Assembly: GCA_946807835.1 (NCBI GenBank)
Contig: OX327699.1
Coordinates: 20,882,014 to 20,946,013, forward strand
Direction: 5' to 3'
Origin: Ailanthus altissimus
Taxonomy: Eukaryota; Streptophyta; Magnoliopsida; Sapindales; Simaroubaceae
Length of the DNA stretch: 64,000 bases
Shown here piece after piece: positions 34,940 to 46,907 of this stretch (the stretch's first letter is position 1; every line of letters begins with the position of its first letter). Under the pieces are notes generated by a model. That model was not told where the DNA came from and did no database searches. It worked only from the letters and a program-made list of their open reading frames with translations. The translations under genes and the position numbers were made by a program.

Positions 34940-37900
34940 TCCAATCAAAAAGTAGAACTAACACTTTTAAGGAACAGAAAATTAAATATGGGAATTAAAA
35001 GAGATTGGAAATGGTGTTGAAGGAACGGAGGGTAAAAATTAGTGGAGGAGTCAATATGAAAGAGCTAAAGGCGGGAGAGGAGAGTGTGAATTATATTATA
35101 AATACAACATCGAAGGAACGGTTTAGAAAGATAACAACCGTGATATTGGTGACTCGTGTCCGAACTTTGCGTAATGGTTGCGTCATAGAAGATAGATTTT
35201 TGGGTCCGGAGAGTCAGGGTATAATAATAACGGGGGAGTTAGTTTGATTAGTTGGTGTGGTTGTTATTATTCAATGGTTTGTTGCTTTTAAATACTATTT
35301 TTGGATATTTTCGTTTGTATTTTAATATGGCAAAGATTATGATCAAAATAACAAATTCGAGTGGGATAAATCATCCAATCATACACAGCCAGGTTTGCAC
35401 CGAAGTGAACCATTTCGTAAGATCAATTTAATAAAAAGTACTTCATTCAACTTAATTCCCTTTTCGTTTTTAAGATGTAAATCTTACTTTTACCCACAAG
35501 GCGATGATTGATGAAGTACGACGAAATTTTTTTTCACTTGTCTATTAACATTATGAATTTTTTTTCGTTCCAATTTTTCAGTTCCCGATTACCAAAAGAG
35601 ACCATAAATTAGCAAGTTAACATACTAGCATTGAAGTTTAGCATGCGCAGATGTAGCTGCGCAAAAATGAACAACAATTTTGATTATGACGAGGGTTAGT
35701 AACTGGTGATGGAAATATTCTTGTTATATGAACTAACTCGTTGGTAATGATATTGCATTAAAGAAATTCCTCTTATGGAAATTATATTTAAATTCACCAA
35801 TCAAATTCACATCAACTTATTCTTCACGGGCTCAAACCATATTCATTTTCTACTTGATACACTTTTCTTGTTCTTAATTACCTGTTGTCACATGATTTAT
35901 TCTCTCAGTCTAACTAACTGAAATATGGTATTCAAATTAATCATCCCAATAAAATAAATATATTTGAACAATTTCAGCCCATAGCTAAGCTGCTACAACA
36001 TGCAATATCATGCTATTAGTTGTCACTATTTGACGGCCGTTAAAGGTAAATCTCAGCTTTTCTTCTGTTGGAGCACTTTACCTTTTTTTTTTTTTTAAAC
36101 CACAAATGCGTCAATGATGGGACTAGCCAACTAGAGTTTGTGGAGTGCACTGGAAAAAACTAGATAGTATGTCGAGCGGTAGTAGTGGAGAAGAAAGTGC
36201 ACTGTACAAGTACAATGATTCCAATTTTTTTTTTTTCTCATTTTGGGAAGACTAGACCAAACGTAATAAAGCATGGCCTCAAGTGCCTCGGGCAATTTCA
36301 GCAGAAAGCACGCACAATAGAGAATATATAGGCCAATGTAATTATTGTATCAACCAACTGATAGCTACACCAGCTTTTATATTTTACTCATGAGTCTTCA
36401 CAATATCTTGTATCTTCTGTTAAGATATGGACATTCTAATGTTTACATAGTATTATAACAGTAAATATTTTCGACGTAATCAATCAATATTTCCCTTAAA
36501 AATTTGTGAAATGGGTTTTCATTTTGGTCCACATTTGCCGTTTCCAAGTAGAAATTAAATCGGTGTTGGATTGTTTCTTATAAATGAGAGGATCAGAGTA
36601 CTCTGAGCGTCATAGACCGATCGATTTCCAACTTGTGCAATTGGCATTCCTATCGTGGATATATAATCCAATTTCTAATTTGGTGGCATTGTGCTAAAGA
36701 ACAAGTTTCATCCTAGAATATGATCGGATTTCGTTGTTGCTGAATCCAAACGGCATCAATTTATCGTGGAAAAAATTGAGAGTCATCAGACACATTGAAC
36801 GTGGCAACCCTTTGCCCAAATTGCTAGGGCTTCGATCCTCACCATATAAATAAGAGAAAATTCATTTCAAGAAAAAGCTTGAGTAGAAAAGGTTTGTGGT
36901 CATCGCCATGATTAATTCCAAGGTAGGAAATAAAATATAGTCAGATAAAAGCAAATATTATTAGTCCAAGGAGAAGAGTCGGAGCACTTGAAAAGAAGTA
37001 TGCCCTTAATTTTCTTTCCAATTGTGAGTTTATTATTTTATTTTTTTCGTGCATCATGATTGAAGAAGAGTGCACAGGGCACCGCCACTTAGATTCTAAC
37101 AGGTGTTACCTCAAGTCCCAAGACATGTCATACGGCCGCCACGTAAAAGGGTTTTTAAGATTGGTTGTTTTATGTCCTTAAAGTTCGTGCAGTGGATTCC
37201 TGACACCTGGTACCCTAAGTAGAATGGGGACCATATTCTGGCCAATGATTAACAGCCACGTTTCCCGCACTACGTCAAAGCATAACTGCTGGTGAACTGC
37301 AGCAAGTCCCCGATTCCCTTTTATGGGCAAGAATTGAGGACATTGCCAATAAATCAAACTATAAATTTTGATTGGCCACGATTACTTTGTTGTCTCCTCC
37401 ACTATACAGTGTCCACAGCTTTTGCACGTGATCTCATGAACGAGCTGGAATGGAAACATTAGAAAATCATTCCATAAGAGTTCAATTAAAAGGAATTTAT
37501 ATGATTTTGGAGTACAACTTAAGTTTTTGATAAAGGTACTGGTTTTTTTTTTTTTTTTTTCTTCTTCTCTTTTTATTCCCTTTCTGAGATAAAAGGTTCT
37601 TCTATATAATCTTCTCTTGCGCTGATGGAGCAAGCCCATAAAGAAGCTAGGCCCACTTATGAAGACACTGATAATAGTTAGGTTGGGCCGTCAAATATGA
37701 CCAGTCCACAGTGAGCCAAAGTAAACTGACATCTTTAAATAATAAAAAATTCTGCCAATATTTGAAGAGTGGGTCTACAGTCTACAAGCTTATCAACCGT
37801 TGCCATTTTTAAACAACATCAATTAGCAATTCAAAAGGAAGGCATTTTTGTTATTAATTGTACGTGGTTCTTGAATGGGCAGAAGTTTTTTTTATTTTCA

Positions 37901-38365
37901 CAAATCGCAGTTGACGAGTTGTAATGCGGGAATCGCTGCATTGCATACATATAAGGAAGAGAAAATGAATTTCACATTTACAGATAATTTAATTTAATAA
38001 TTCAGCAATCACCACACCGCCTCACTCACATGATGTTCAGTGACTGTTGCATTACATATTGTATAAGCAAAAGAATCAACTGAAGTCGAAGAGAGAGACA
38101 GAGAAGGGAAAAGGAACAAGCATGGAAACCGACGTTATTATAAGAAGAAAAAAAAAACATGGAATCTGCTACTTGCCTACTTGATTCCACTGTTTTCAAG
38201 AACACCTCCAACCCACCAAACCGACCAAAATGGCCGCATCTTTTTTATCATCTATAAATAAGATGATGCCGTGCTTCAGTTCTCTCATTCTTACATCTTG
38301 TACTTTTCACTTCTGCATCTAACGGGCTCTTTGTTCTATCTTAGTTAGCTCTATTAGCTCCAAAA
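34940..38365. other. Intergenic region with two outward-facing promoters
   Basis: It holds the WD40 gene promoter at its left end and the promoter of the 38366 gene at its right end. A TATA-like TTTATAATATAA on the minus strand near 35095 is a weak candidate for the WD40 gene. The rest is AT-rich with poly-T runs (about 36082, 37543). No coding region supported. Confidence 0.5.
38253..38260 (+). promoter_or_regulatory. TATA box of the 38366 gene
   Basis: TATAAATA, 106 bases before the ATG, in a normal position for a plant gene with a short 5' UTR. Confidence 0.65.
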
Positions 38366-38668
38366 ATGGTTGACTTGAGTCCCAAAAACGAACCCACTCT
38401 CTCAGAACCTGACAACACCACCAACACTGAAGATCTAGATGACCCAGAAAACCTCAACTCCATTACAAGCCATCTCTACTTAAGACCTATTCACTCCTCA
38501 CAAACCCTTGACAAGAAAGCCGTTTTGCAGCGTATCCGCCATCGTAAGCGAATGAATAAGGTCAGAAATGCCGTCCACGGTTTCTTTGGCTGGCCAGTAT
38601 CGGCTAAGACCGAGAAGGTCTCCATCTGTCAAATAAAGTGGGTCGATGATGCTTTCGCTGCTCCTTAA
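38366..38668 (+). CDS. Small plant-specific protein of unknown function (100 aa)
   Basis: The ATG is in a good context (AAAATGG) with a TATA box 106 bases upstream. The N-terminal 50 residues are acidic and rich in Asn/Thr. The second half is basic and looks like the conserved part: LDKKAVLQRIRHRKRMNKVR (residues 49-68), then FFGWPV and the C-terminal KWVDDAFAAP. There is no signal peptide, helix long enough to span a membrane, or enzyme motif. The RIRHRKR stretch could act as a nuclear signal or contact nucleic acid; that is inference. I recall similar short plant proteins without a known role. Confidence 0.7.
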   Translation: MVDLSPKNEPTLSEPDNTTNTEDLDDPENLNSITSHLYLRPIHSSQTLDKKAVLQRIRHRKRMNKVRNAVHGFFGWPVSAKTEKVSICQIKWVDDAFAAP

Positions 38669-39841
38669 TTAAACCAGTCGTCGTTTGATTGGAACCCTGG
38701 AAAAGGCAAGGGTAGTAGTACTCAATGCTAGAGGCAGCAGGAGTTGCTTTATTGTGTATATAGTTATGATTTAACTGTAGATTAATTATGTTTACTTTGT
38801 ATCTCTTAGCGCAATAAAAAGAGTCACTTCTCCTACCTAGCTGTTTGCTTCTTATTCTCTTCCGCAGACGATTGAGAAATCACTTTGTGCAGTATTTGAA
38901 TGCGGTAGATTGAAGCTTGGTTCATCGATTATCATCATTGAGTATCAATTAAGAATTGTTTAGAACAACTTCCGATGTTAATCTAGCGAAATTTTCTGAT
39001 AAATGGATTTGGATTTTATATACAACTTACTTTACCCGGATACTAATCAACAAACCCTCTCAATGTTAAAACTTTTTGACATACAACTTACAGCTTAGTT
39101 TCATATTACTTGTCATTCGGGTGGCTCGGGGCTTGATTATAATTGTTTTATCCAAGGGAAACTTCATAAACCCTTCAGCAACTTGTTATTGTACTTGGTT
39201 TGTCTTCAGAAACAAGATTACAATGATGCAATTAGAGCTAACTACATAGCCAAATTTGAAATGTACTGTTTCAAAAACTCAGTATATTTAATGATTATCC
39301 AACTTAAAACTTCGTTGCCCACTTGACTACTAGTACTATCATCAAATCGGTAACTTTCTTCTACAACATATCCATACCACCAAGCACCAACACCAACAAC
39401 AAATATCAAAAACTGGATTGCTTTAACAAGGCCAAGAATATATACCTAAGCAGCATAATCACTTTATGCGCATTGTAAAGTATCGGAAGTGATAGGATTT
39501 AATATAATTTTATGTATTGAAGTGAACTCTTGCCTAATTACGGTATCTCACGGTGGAATCGTTTGACTTTCATGGCTTAATGCGAAGTACCTTTTTTAAA
39601 TTATGAGAATCCTACTTTTATGTTTATTATTGCATTTAATCTTATAATAACGTATGTATTTATTAACTTGCCTTTAAATCATGTGTTGCTCGTTTATGAA
39701 AAATAAAAAAATCCGAACGGTTTTGAGAAAGGATCACGGTGGCTTGTGGGTGTCTGGAGCATATATATACAACATAAATTTTTTGAAGAAGATAGACACA
39801 CTCACAGAGCAATCTTGACTTCGGCCCACGTTAGCAAATTA
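38669..39841. other. 3' UTR and spacer
   Basis: It contains GCAATAAAAAG (38811), a plausible polyadenylation signal of the 38366 gene, then AT-rich sequence. No gene recognised. Confidence 0.5.
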
Positions 39842-39846
39842 GATAT

Positions 39847-40519
39847 TGTCATAAACGGTGGCCTTTTCTTTTTTTGGTAAAGCCATTTTTCTTTTTTTAG
39901 GTATATAATGTGGAAGATAACCGTAGGAATTAGGTTATCTAATTTCTTGTCTTCAGCTATTGTCATAAGAAGAAAAGTTAATGGTTGCAATGGGACAACA
40001 TGAAAGATAAGAAGGCAATTAATTAAGAATGTTAATGGAGCATTAGTCTCTTATCCATTCAATTTTGAGATAGACGTGGAGTCTTGGTTACCACAAATTC
40101 TTTAAAGGTGTTGCTTATAAATAACTTGTTTCAGTTGTGCTAAGTATAAAAACGAGTGAGGAATCCGAGAATATCCATTAAAAAGAAAGTAAATATCTTT
40201 ATGAGAATTATCTTGTGAGTTACTACTTAGAGAGGAAAATTTGTTCCTTCTTTGTAAGTAACATTTTTTTTCTATTTTGTGATAGAGTTATTTCTTATAT
40301 TACAATAGAGATTAGAATTGTTATCTCATTGTAATTAGAGAGAAGATGTTGTAATCCCTATTTTACAATAGTGAAATCCTCGTACACTTGCCCTTGATTT
40401 TTTTACCCCAATTTGTTCAGGGGTTTTTCCACGTAATATATTTGTGTCCATTTTATTTTTATTATTCTCAATTTCACTTTAGTTGTGTGTTAGCTTCGAC
40501 TTGGTAATTTTTTCTAATA
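39847..40519 (+). repeat. 5' LTR of family D (673 bp)
   Basis: TGTCATAAACGG to TTTCTAATA. The last dinucleotide is TA where the 3' LTR keeps CA. Confidence 0.9.
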
Positions 40520-40520
40520 G

Positions 40521-40532
40521 TGGTATCAGAGC
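40521..40532 (+). other. Primer binding site, family D
   Basis: TGGTATCAGAGC, perfect, one base after the LTR. Confidence 0.92.
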
Positions 40533-40571
40533 TATTGGTTGAGGGGTGTAAAGTAGATCATTGTGAGCGAG

Positions 40572-41431
40572 ATGTCGACTACGACAAGTTCAATCTTGAG
40601 AAGTTCAACGAGAATAATTTCTCGTTGTCAAAAATGAAGATTAAGGCAATTTTGAGGAAAGACAATTGTTTGACATCAATTGGAGAAAGGCCCGCAGAGA
40701 TCATTGACGACAGCAAGTGGAACGAGATGGACGGTAATGCAATTGCCGATCTGCACGTAGCACTAGCAGATGGAGTGTTATCTAGTGTGGCAGAAAAGAA
40801 GACTGCGAATAAGATTTGGGATACTCTAACAAAACTGTACGAGACCAAGTCACTGCACAATAAGATATTCTTAAAGATGAGATTTTACATTTTTTGAATG
40901 AGGGAATCCACATCAATAACCGACCACAACAACATTCTGAATACTCTATTTTCGCAACTTGCATCGATAGGTTACGCAACAGAGACATCTGAACGTGCAA
41001 AGCTTCTACTACAAAGTCTACCTAACTCGTATGATCAACTCATCATCAATTTGACGAACAACATTCTCACGAACTATCTAATCTTGGACGAAATTGCAAC
41101 CGTTATTTTGGAAGGAGAAACTAGGCACAAAAATAAGAAAGACAGGCAAGCAGGTTCGCAGCAAGCGGAAGCTTTGGCAATGACAAGAGGAAGATCAATG
41201 GAACGTGGTCCCAGTGGGAGTCAGAATCATGTTAGATTGAAATCAAGAAGTAAGAAAAATTTCAAGTGCTACAATTGTGGCAAGAAGGAGCATGTCAAAA
41301 AGGATTGTTGGTACAAAAAGAAAAGTAGAGACCCCAAGTCATCAAATGCTCAAGGGAATGTCGCAAGTGCCTCACATGATGGTGAAGTTCTATATAACGA
41401 GGCAACAACGACAGTTGAAGGTACAAAGTAG
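40572..41431 (+). pseudogene. Copia gag, family D
   Basis: The usual Gag start MSTTT is present at ATG 40572 but is out of frame with the body, which begins KFNLEKFNENNFS. The body reads through KMKIKAILRKDNC, WNEMDGNAIADLH and IWDTLTKLYETKSLHNKI, then hits TGA at 40895. It resumes in the same frame to a zinc knuckle CYNCGKKEHVKKDC (about 41268-41309) and stops at 41429. A start frameshift and a stop make it non-functional. Confidence 0.9.
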
Positions 41432-44400
41432 TTCATTGACATCTGGTTACTAGACTCAGGAGCAACATGGCACATGACATATCGGAGAGAATGGTTTCAT
41501 AAATATGAACCAGTTTCAGGAGGTTCTGTACACATAGGTGATGATCATGTTTTGGAGATTGCTGGTATTGGTACTATCAAGATAAAAATGTTTAATGGTA
41601 CAATTCGTACTATTTAAAAAGTACGACACGTGAAGGGCCTGAGGAAGAATCTATTGTCTTTAGGTCAAATGGATAGTCTTGGATGCAAGAATTATATCGA
41701 AAATAGGATTATAAAAATTGCCAAAGGCGCACTTGTGGTTATAAAGGCAAAAAAGATCGTAGCGAATCTATTCATGCTTAAAAGGGAAACATTGCAAGAA
41801 GTTAATGCTTGTGTTGCATCAATCAACAAGGGAGAAGAGTCGATGATGATGTGGCATCTCAAACTAGGTCACATGTCAGAACTGTCAACGGATCTAAGGT
41901 ACGTGTGGGTGTATGCATGTGCAATTGTGTCTATTACCTAACGCAGTAGAAACATGTAAATTTTACAATAAACACAATAAATACAATATATTAATCGCAT
42001 TAATTTATAGGATTAGAGAACTCACCTCAACTTGTAACGTTATACACGTATTTTCATAGAGTCTACATGAAGACCAACTTGCGTATAGTTTTAGTCACCA
42101 ACACGGTGGGCTTGGTAAGCTAGAACAGCAGCTTCATATTCAGCCTGAGATTAATTCTTAATCCCCAAAATGGTCGGGAGTATGTTTATATCCTTTTCTC
42201 AAAAAAGATAAAAAATGGAGAGTTTGAAGCAATATAATATTGCTTCAATTGGAAGTATAGAGAAAAATGAAACAATTTCATTTTTCTTTTTTTTTTCTTT
42301 TTCTTTTTCTCTTCTTCTTCTTTTTTCTTCTTTCTTCTTTCTCTTTCTCTTCATTTCGGCTTTCTCTTCTCTCGAGCAACATTTGCCCAAATTCACTCTC
42401 TTTCTCTTTTTTTTTCTTTATATATATATAAATATAATATATTATATAATATCAATAATAATATATAATATAAAAAGAAATATATTTTGATTATTTAACT
42501 ATTAAATAATCAAAGTGAGAAATGACCATTTTGCTCCTCATAAATAGTTACCAAGTTTATCTCCTAATGGGTCTCATCAAATTCCACACTTGGGTAAACT
42601 CAACTGAGGGTCCACAATACGCTACATGTCATTATACAATTAGTAAATAATAATTATTGACTAATTATTATATTTAACACTTAAATACAAATACGCACGC
42701 ATTCCTGTGGTAGTGTTGAATATTGCTGAATTAAACAATTTAATCCAACACGTTACCCCAGTGCACAACGAGTACACTCTATATCGTGAGACTCCCTAGG
42801 TCCTACGCCCGATTCATCAAATGAAACTATTCCATAAGTCCGTAAGCAATGCCTTACGCACACGTCACGGATATACAAATCAGTGCGTTGAACCATGCAA
42901 GTTGAGGTTACAATTCATATGTATAGTCCTTCCGTCATGATATCCTAGATGTGCGGGGACATAGATTATCACTGTCAAATCCCCTAGTGTTCATCCATAT
43001 CTTATCTCCAAACATGTATCTCACTGAACAATATGCGCAAACACTTTTACCATATTGTTTTATCCTGACAGAACTCTTTCCCGGGATTGATACTTGTAGC
43101 CACAAGATTTTATGAGATACAATCTCGAAGTATTGGATATCGAACTCCCTATACGAGTTTACGGATCCCGTATCTGTACACATTGGACTCAATAAGTATT
43201 GGACCATACCGAGCGACACCTAGCGGTCACACCATAAAAGATCTGTAACATGCGTGGAACCAAAGTATGGTGGATCACTTACAAGTCCACTATGGCACTC
43301 AGGTCAAAGGACCACGTATACTACTCAACTCGAGAGGATCCTCCGTTGACGGCTTGTATAGGATGTCTATCGGAGGCTCTCATGAGTCTGTCCTATATCC
43401 AGTCCTAACTAGATAATCATATGTCAATACGAGCTCTAAGCTCTTAGTCGGCTAGGAACGACCATCTATACCTTATAGGTATGACATATGCTGATTTATA
43501 TTAAAAGTATCCACCGACAAACCCACATTGGCAGAAATAGATTAGGAACAATTATTCAAGAATATACTTATGCAACTTGCATTTTCTGGTACCTGATTGC
43601 AACTCTTGCAACTATACAGTTACTAGTATATTCCCAGGTCTATGTCTCATCACAGACAATGCTCCAACTCTTGGATCTGCTGAGTATTATAACCAGCTAA
43701 TACTTAACTGTGCTAACATTTAGTAATTATATGTCTTAGCGTGGCTAACCATGAGCCCTTATTTAAACTCCTTCAGATCTACAATGTCTGTAGAGGTTAC
43801 ATACATAATACCATATAAATGGATATTAGCGATCTAATGAGAATGAACATTTGTATAAATACACAAGTATATGTACATTTAAGGATTGCACGTAAGCACC
43901 GACTTTAACAAGAATGAGGCTTGAAGATTCTCTCTTACAGAAAGCTGCTTCCAGGGCTCAAATTAATAAATCTACCTTTCTGTGAGCATTGTGTTACAAG
44001 TAAGTTGCATAGATTGAAGTTTAACATATCTGATGCTAGGAGTAAATGTATTTTAGACTTGATTTATTCTGATGCATGAGAGTCACTAGAAATGTCCCTA
44101 GGAGGAGCAAAGTACTTTGTGTCTTTCATTGATGATTACTCTAGGAGGTGTTGGGTGTATCCAATCAAGAAAAAGTCAAATGTATTTTCGGTATTCAAAG
44201 ACTTTAAAGTGCGGTTAGAACTTGAATTTGAAAAAAATATCAAGTGCTTAAGGATAGATAATGGAAGAGAGTACACAGATGGCGAGTTTCTTGCTCTTTA
44301 CAAGCAGGAAGGTATTAAATGACAGTTTACAAACACATACACGCCCCAACAAAATGGAGTGGCAAAATATATGAATAGAACTCTTACAGAAAGGATGAGA

Positions 44401-46160
44401 GCTATGTTAAAGACTACTGTCAACCCAACTTCTTTTGGGCAGAAGTAGCCAAAACTGTTTGTTATATGATAAATCAGTCACCATCAACAACAATTGATTT
44501 GAAGACACCAATAGAGACGTGGACTAGTAAGTCAGCAGACTATTTTACTTTACATTCTTTTGGATGTCTTGCGTATGTGATGTACAATGCCCAAGAAAGA
44601 ATAAAGTTGAATCCAAAATCTAGAAGGCGTATATTCTTGGGGTATACTGATGGAGTGAAGGGGTATCGCTTGTGGGATCGCACTACCCGCAATGTTATTA
44701 TTAGTAGGGATGTGATTTTTGTAAAAGATTAACTACTATGAAAAGATGGAGACAATAGCACGTTGAAAGAGGTTTCAGAGACTACAATAGTACAAGTGGA
44801 AAATAATCCGGTACAAGAAACTTCAGTTTGTACTGAAGCAGCACTAAAGCACTAGGTACAAGAACTAGTCGAGTCCGAGACTCTAGAAGTTCGCTAATCA
44901 ACTTATAAGAGAAGGTCGTCAGCTTGGCTTTCAGAGTATGTTACAGAGAGCAATGTTGCATACGGTTTTTTAATGAAGGACGAAGAGCCCTTAACTTTCC
45001 ATGAAGCTACAAATAGCTTAGATACGTCTTTATGGATGGCAGCAATGCAAGAAGAAATTGAAGCTCTACACAATAATAAGACTTAGGAACTAGTACCATT
45101 GTCATGTGGAAGAAAAGTCATTAGTAACAAATGGGTCTACAAGATCAAACGGGATAGCAATGATCAAGTGGAACAGTTTCGTGCAAAATTGGTGGTAAAG
45201 GGATTCGCTCAGAAAGAAGATATTGATTTCAATGAGATATGTTTCCCGGTAGTTCGGCTTACAACAATTAGAATAGTCCTGGTTATGTCTGCTATGTTTA
45301 ACTTACATCTGGAGCAGTTGGATGTGAAAACTGCATTTCTTTATGGAGAACTTGAAGAAGAAATCTATATGCTCCAACCAGAAGGTTTTGCTGAAACAGG
45401 AAAGGAGAACTTAGTTTCCAGGTTGAACAAATCTCTATATGGTCTCAAACAGGCGCCAAAGTGTTGGTTCAAGAGATTTGATTCCTTCATTATCAGCCTT
45501 GGATACAACAGACTCAGTTCAGACCCTTGTACGTACTTCAAAAGGTTTGATGGTGATAATGATTTTATTATCTTGTTGTTGTATGTGGATGACATGGTAG
45601 CAGGCCCCAACAAAGATCAAATTCCAAAATTGAAGGCACAGTTGGCTAGGGAGTTTGATATGAAAGACTTGGGACCAGTAAACAAGATTCTAGAGATGTA
45701 AATTCACCGAAACAAAAATAATATAAAGATTTGACTTTCCCAGAAGAACTACTTCAACAAGATTTTGCGATGCTTCAACATGCAAGATACATGGCGGCTA
45801 CATAAGTTTAGTTTCTAAACTGCAAACGGTTGTAGCTCTATCTACAATGGAAGCTGAATACATGGTAACTACATAAGCTTGCAAGGAAGCAGTCTGGATA
45901 CAAAAGTTATTAGAGGAGCTTGGGTACAAGTATAAGAAGATTGTTTTGTTTTGTGATTGTCAGAGTGCCTTGCACATTGCAAGGAATCCAACTTTTCATT
46001 CATAGATAACATAAGGGTTCAGTATCACTTTGTTTAAGAAATAGTAGAAGAATGTAGATTAGATATGCAAAAGATTCACATCAACAAGAACCTAGCAGAT
46101 GTTATGATCAAGCTAATCAACACTGACAAGTTTAAATGGTGTAGATTCTCATATGGTCTA
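41432..46160 (+). pseudogene. Copia pol, family D, interrupted
   Basis: Protease LLDSGATWHM is near 41447, then RHVKGLRKNLLSLGQM. The pre-integrase WHLKLGHMSE is cut at 41882 by the nested LTR and resumes at 43911 (LPFCEHCVTSKLHRL). Integrase 44092-44732 keeps FIDDYSRRCWVY, a damaged TDNG (RIDNGREY), QQNGVA and FLGYTDGVKGY. Reverse transcriptase 45099-45701 is open, with NKWVYKIKRD, LDVKTAFLYG and the catalytic LLYVDDMV. After KDLG it loses most of the RT-RNase H connection: a deletion near 45780 joins to a stop-ridden RNase H end. Confidence 0.9.
41883..43910. mobile_element. Probable solo LTR nested in family D (2028 bp)
   Basis: The insert begins TGTCAACGG and ends TTTAACA (TG...CA ends). 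It is flanked by AGAAC (41878-41882) and AGAAT (43911-43915), a 5-bp duplication with one change, and splits the LGHMSE codon run exactly. It has no gag/pol, and its ends are loosely inverted (TGTCAACG / TGTTAAAG). A long polypyrimidine tract is at 42276-42420. Size and ends fit a solo LTR of a long-LTR retrotransposon, orientation unknown. A non-autonomous element of another class remains possible. Confidence 0.72.
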
Positions 46161-46229
46161 GCAAAAATTTAAGCAAGCATGGATTTGGCAAGTGAGAAAG
46201 GATTACAAAAATAACTTTAAGTGGGAGAA

Positions 46230-46902
46230 TGTCATAAACGGTGAGTCTTTTCTTCAAGTGGTAAAGCCACTTTCTTGTTTTTTTGGTATATAACGTGAAA
46301 GACAATTGTGAAAGTTAGGTTATCTAATTTCTTGTCTTTAGCTATTGTCATAAGAAGAAAAGCTAATAGTTGCAATGGGACAATGTGAAAGGCAAAATGG
46401 CAATTAATTAAGAATGTTAATGGAGCACTAGTCTTTTATCCATTCAATTTTGAGATGAACGTGGAGTTTTGGCTACCGCAAATTCTTCAAATGTGTTGCC
46501 TATAAATGGCTTTATTTCAGTTGTGCTAAGTATAAAAACAAGTGAGAAATTCGAGAGCATCCATCAAAAAGAGAGTAAATATCTTTGTAAGAGTTATCTT
46601 GTGAGTTACTACTTAGAGAGAAAAATTTGTTCCTTCTTTGTAAGTAATATTTTTTTTTATTTTGTGATAGAATTGTTTCTCCTATTACAATAAAGATTAA
46701 AATTATTATTTTATTATAATTAGAGAGAAGATGTTGTAATTCCTATTTTACAATAGTAAAATTCTCCTACATTTGCCTGTAATTTTTTTATCTTAATTTG
46801 TTCAAAATTTTTATATATAAAATATTTGTGTCTAGTTTATTTTTATTGTTGTCAATTTCACTTCAATTATGTGTTAGCTTCGACCAGGTAATTTTTCTAA
46901 CA
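46230..46902 (+). repeat. 3' LTR of family D (673 bp)
   Basis: TGTCATAAACGG to TTTCTAACA. Aligns with 39847-40519 along its whole length. Confidence 0.9.
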
Positions 46903-46907
46903 GATAT

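Larger units (their letters stand above)
39847..46902 (+). mobile_element. Family D Ty1/copia element, complete but defective
   Basis: LTRs of 673 bp each (39847-40519 and 46230-46902) are flanked by a perfect 5-bp duplication GATAT (39842-39846 and 46903-46907). The order is primer site, gag, protease, integrase, reverse transcriptase, damaged RNase H, purine tract AAGTGGGAGA, 3' LTR. A solo LTR is nested in the pre-integrase region. The LTRs differ at over one base in ten by eye, so it is an old copy. Confidence 0.93.

Noticed and set aside
34940..34948. Three extra residues before MRDGGG in the WD40 frame
   Set aside because: The first codon would be TTG; the ATG at 34937-34939 fits the family start.
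35005..35247. 80-codon frame upstream of the WD40 gene
   Set aside because: It covers the likely 5' UTR and promoter of the minus-strand gene and has no motif.
42215..42490. Frame rich in Phe/Ser
   Set aside because: It is a translated polypyrimidine tract in the solo LTR.
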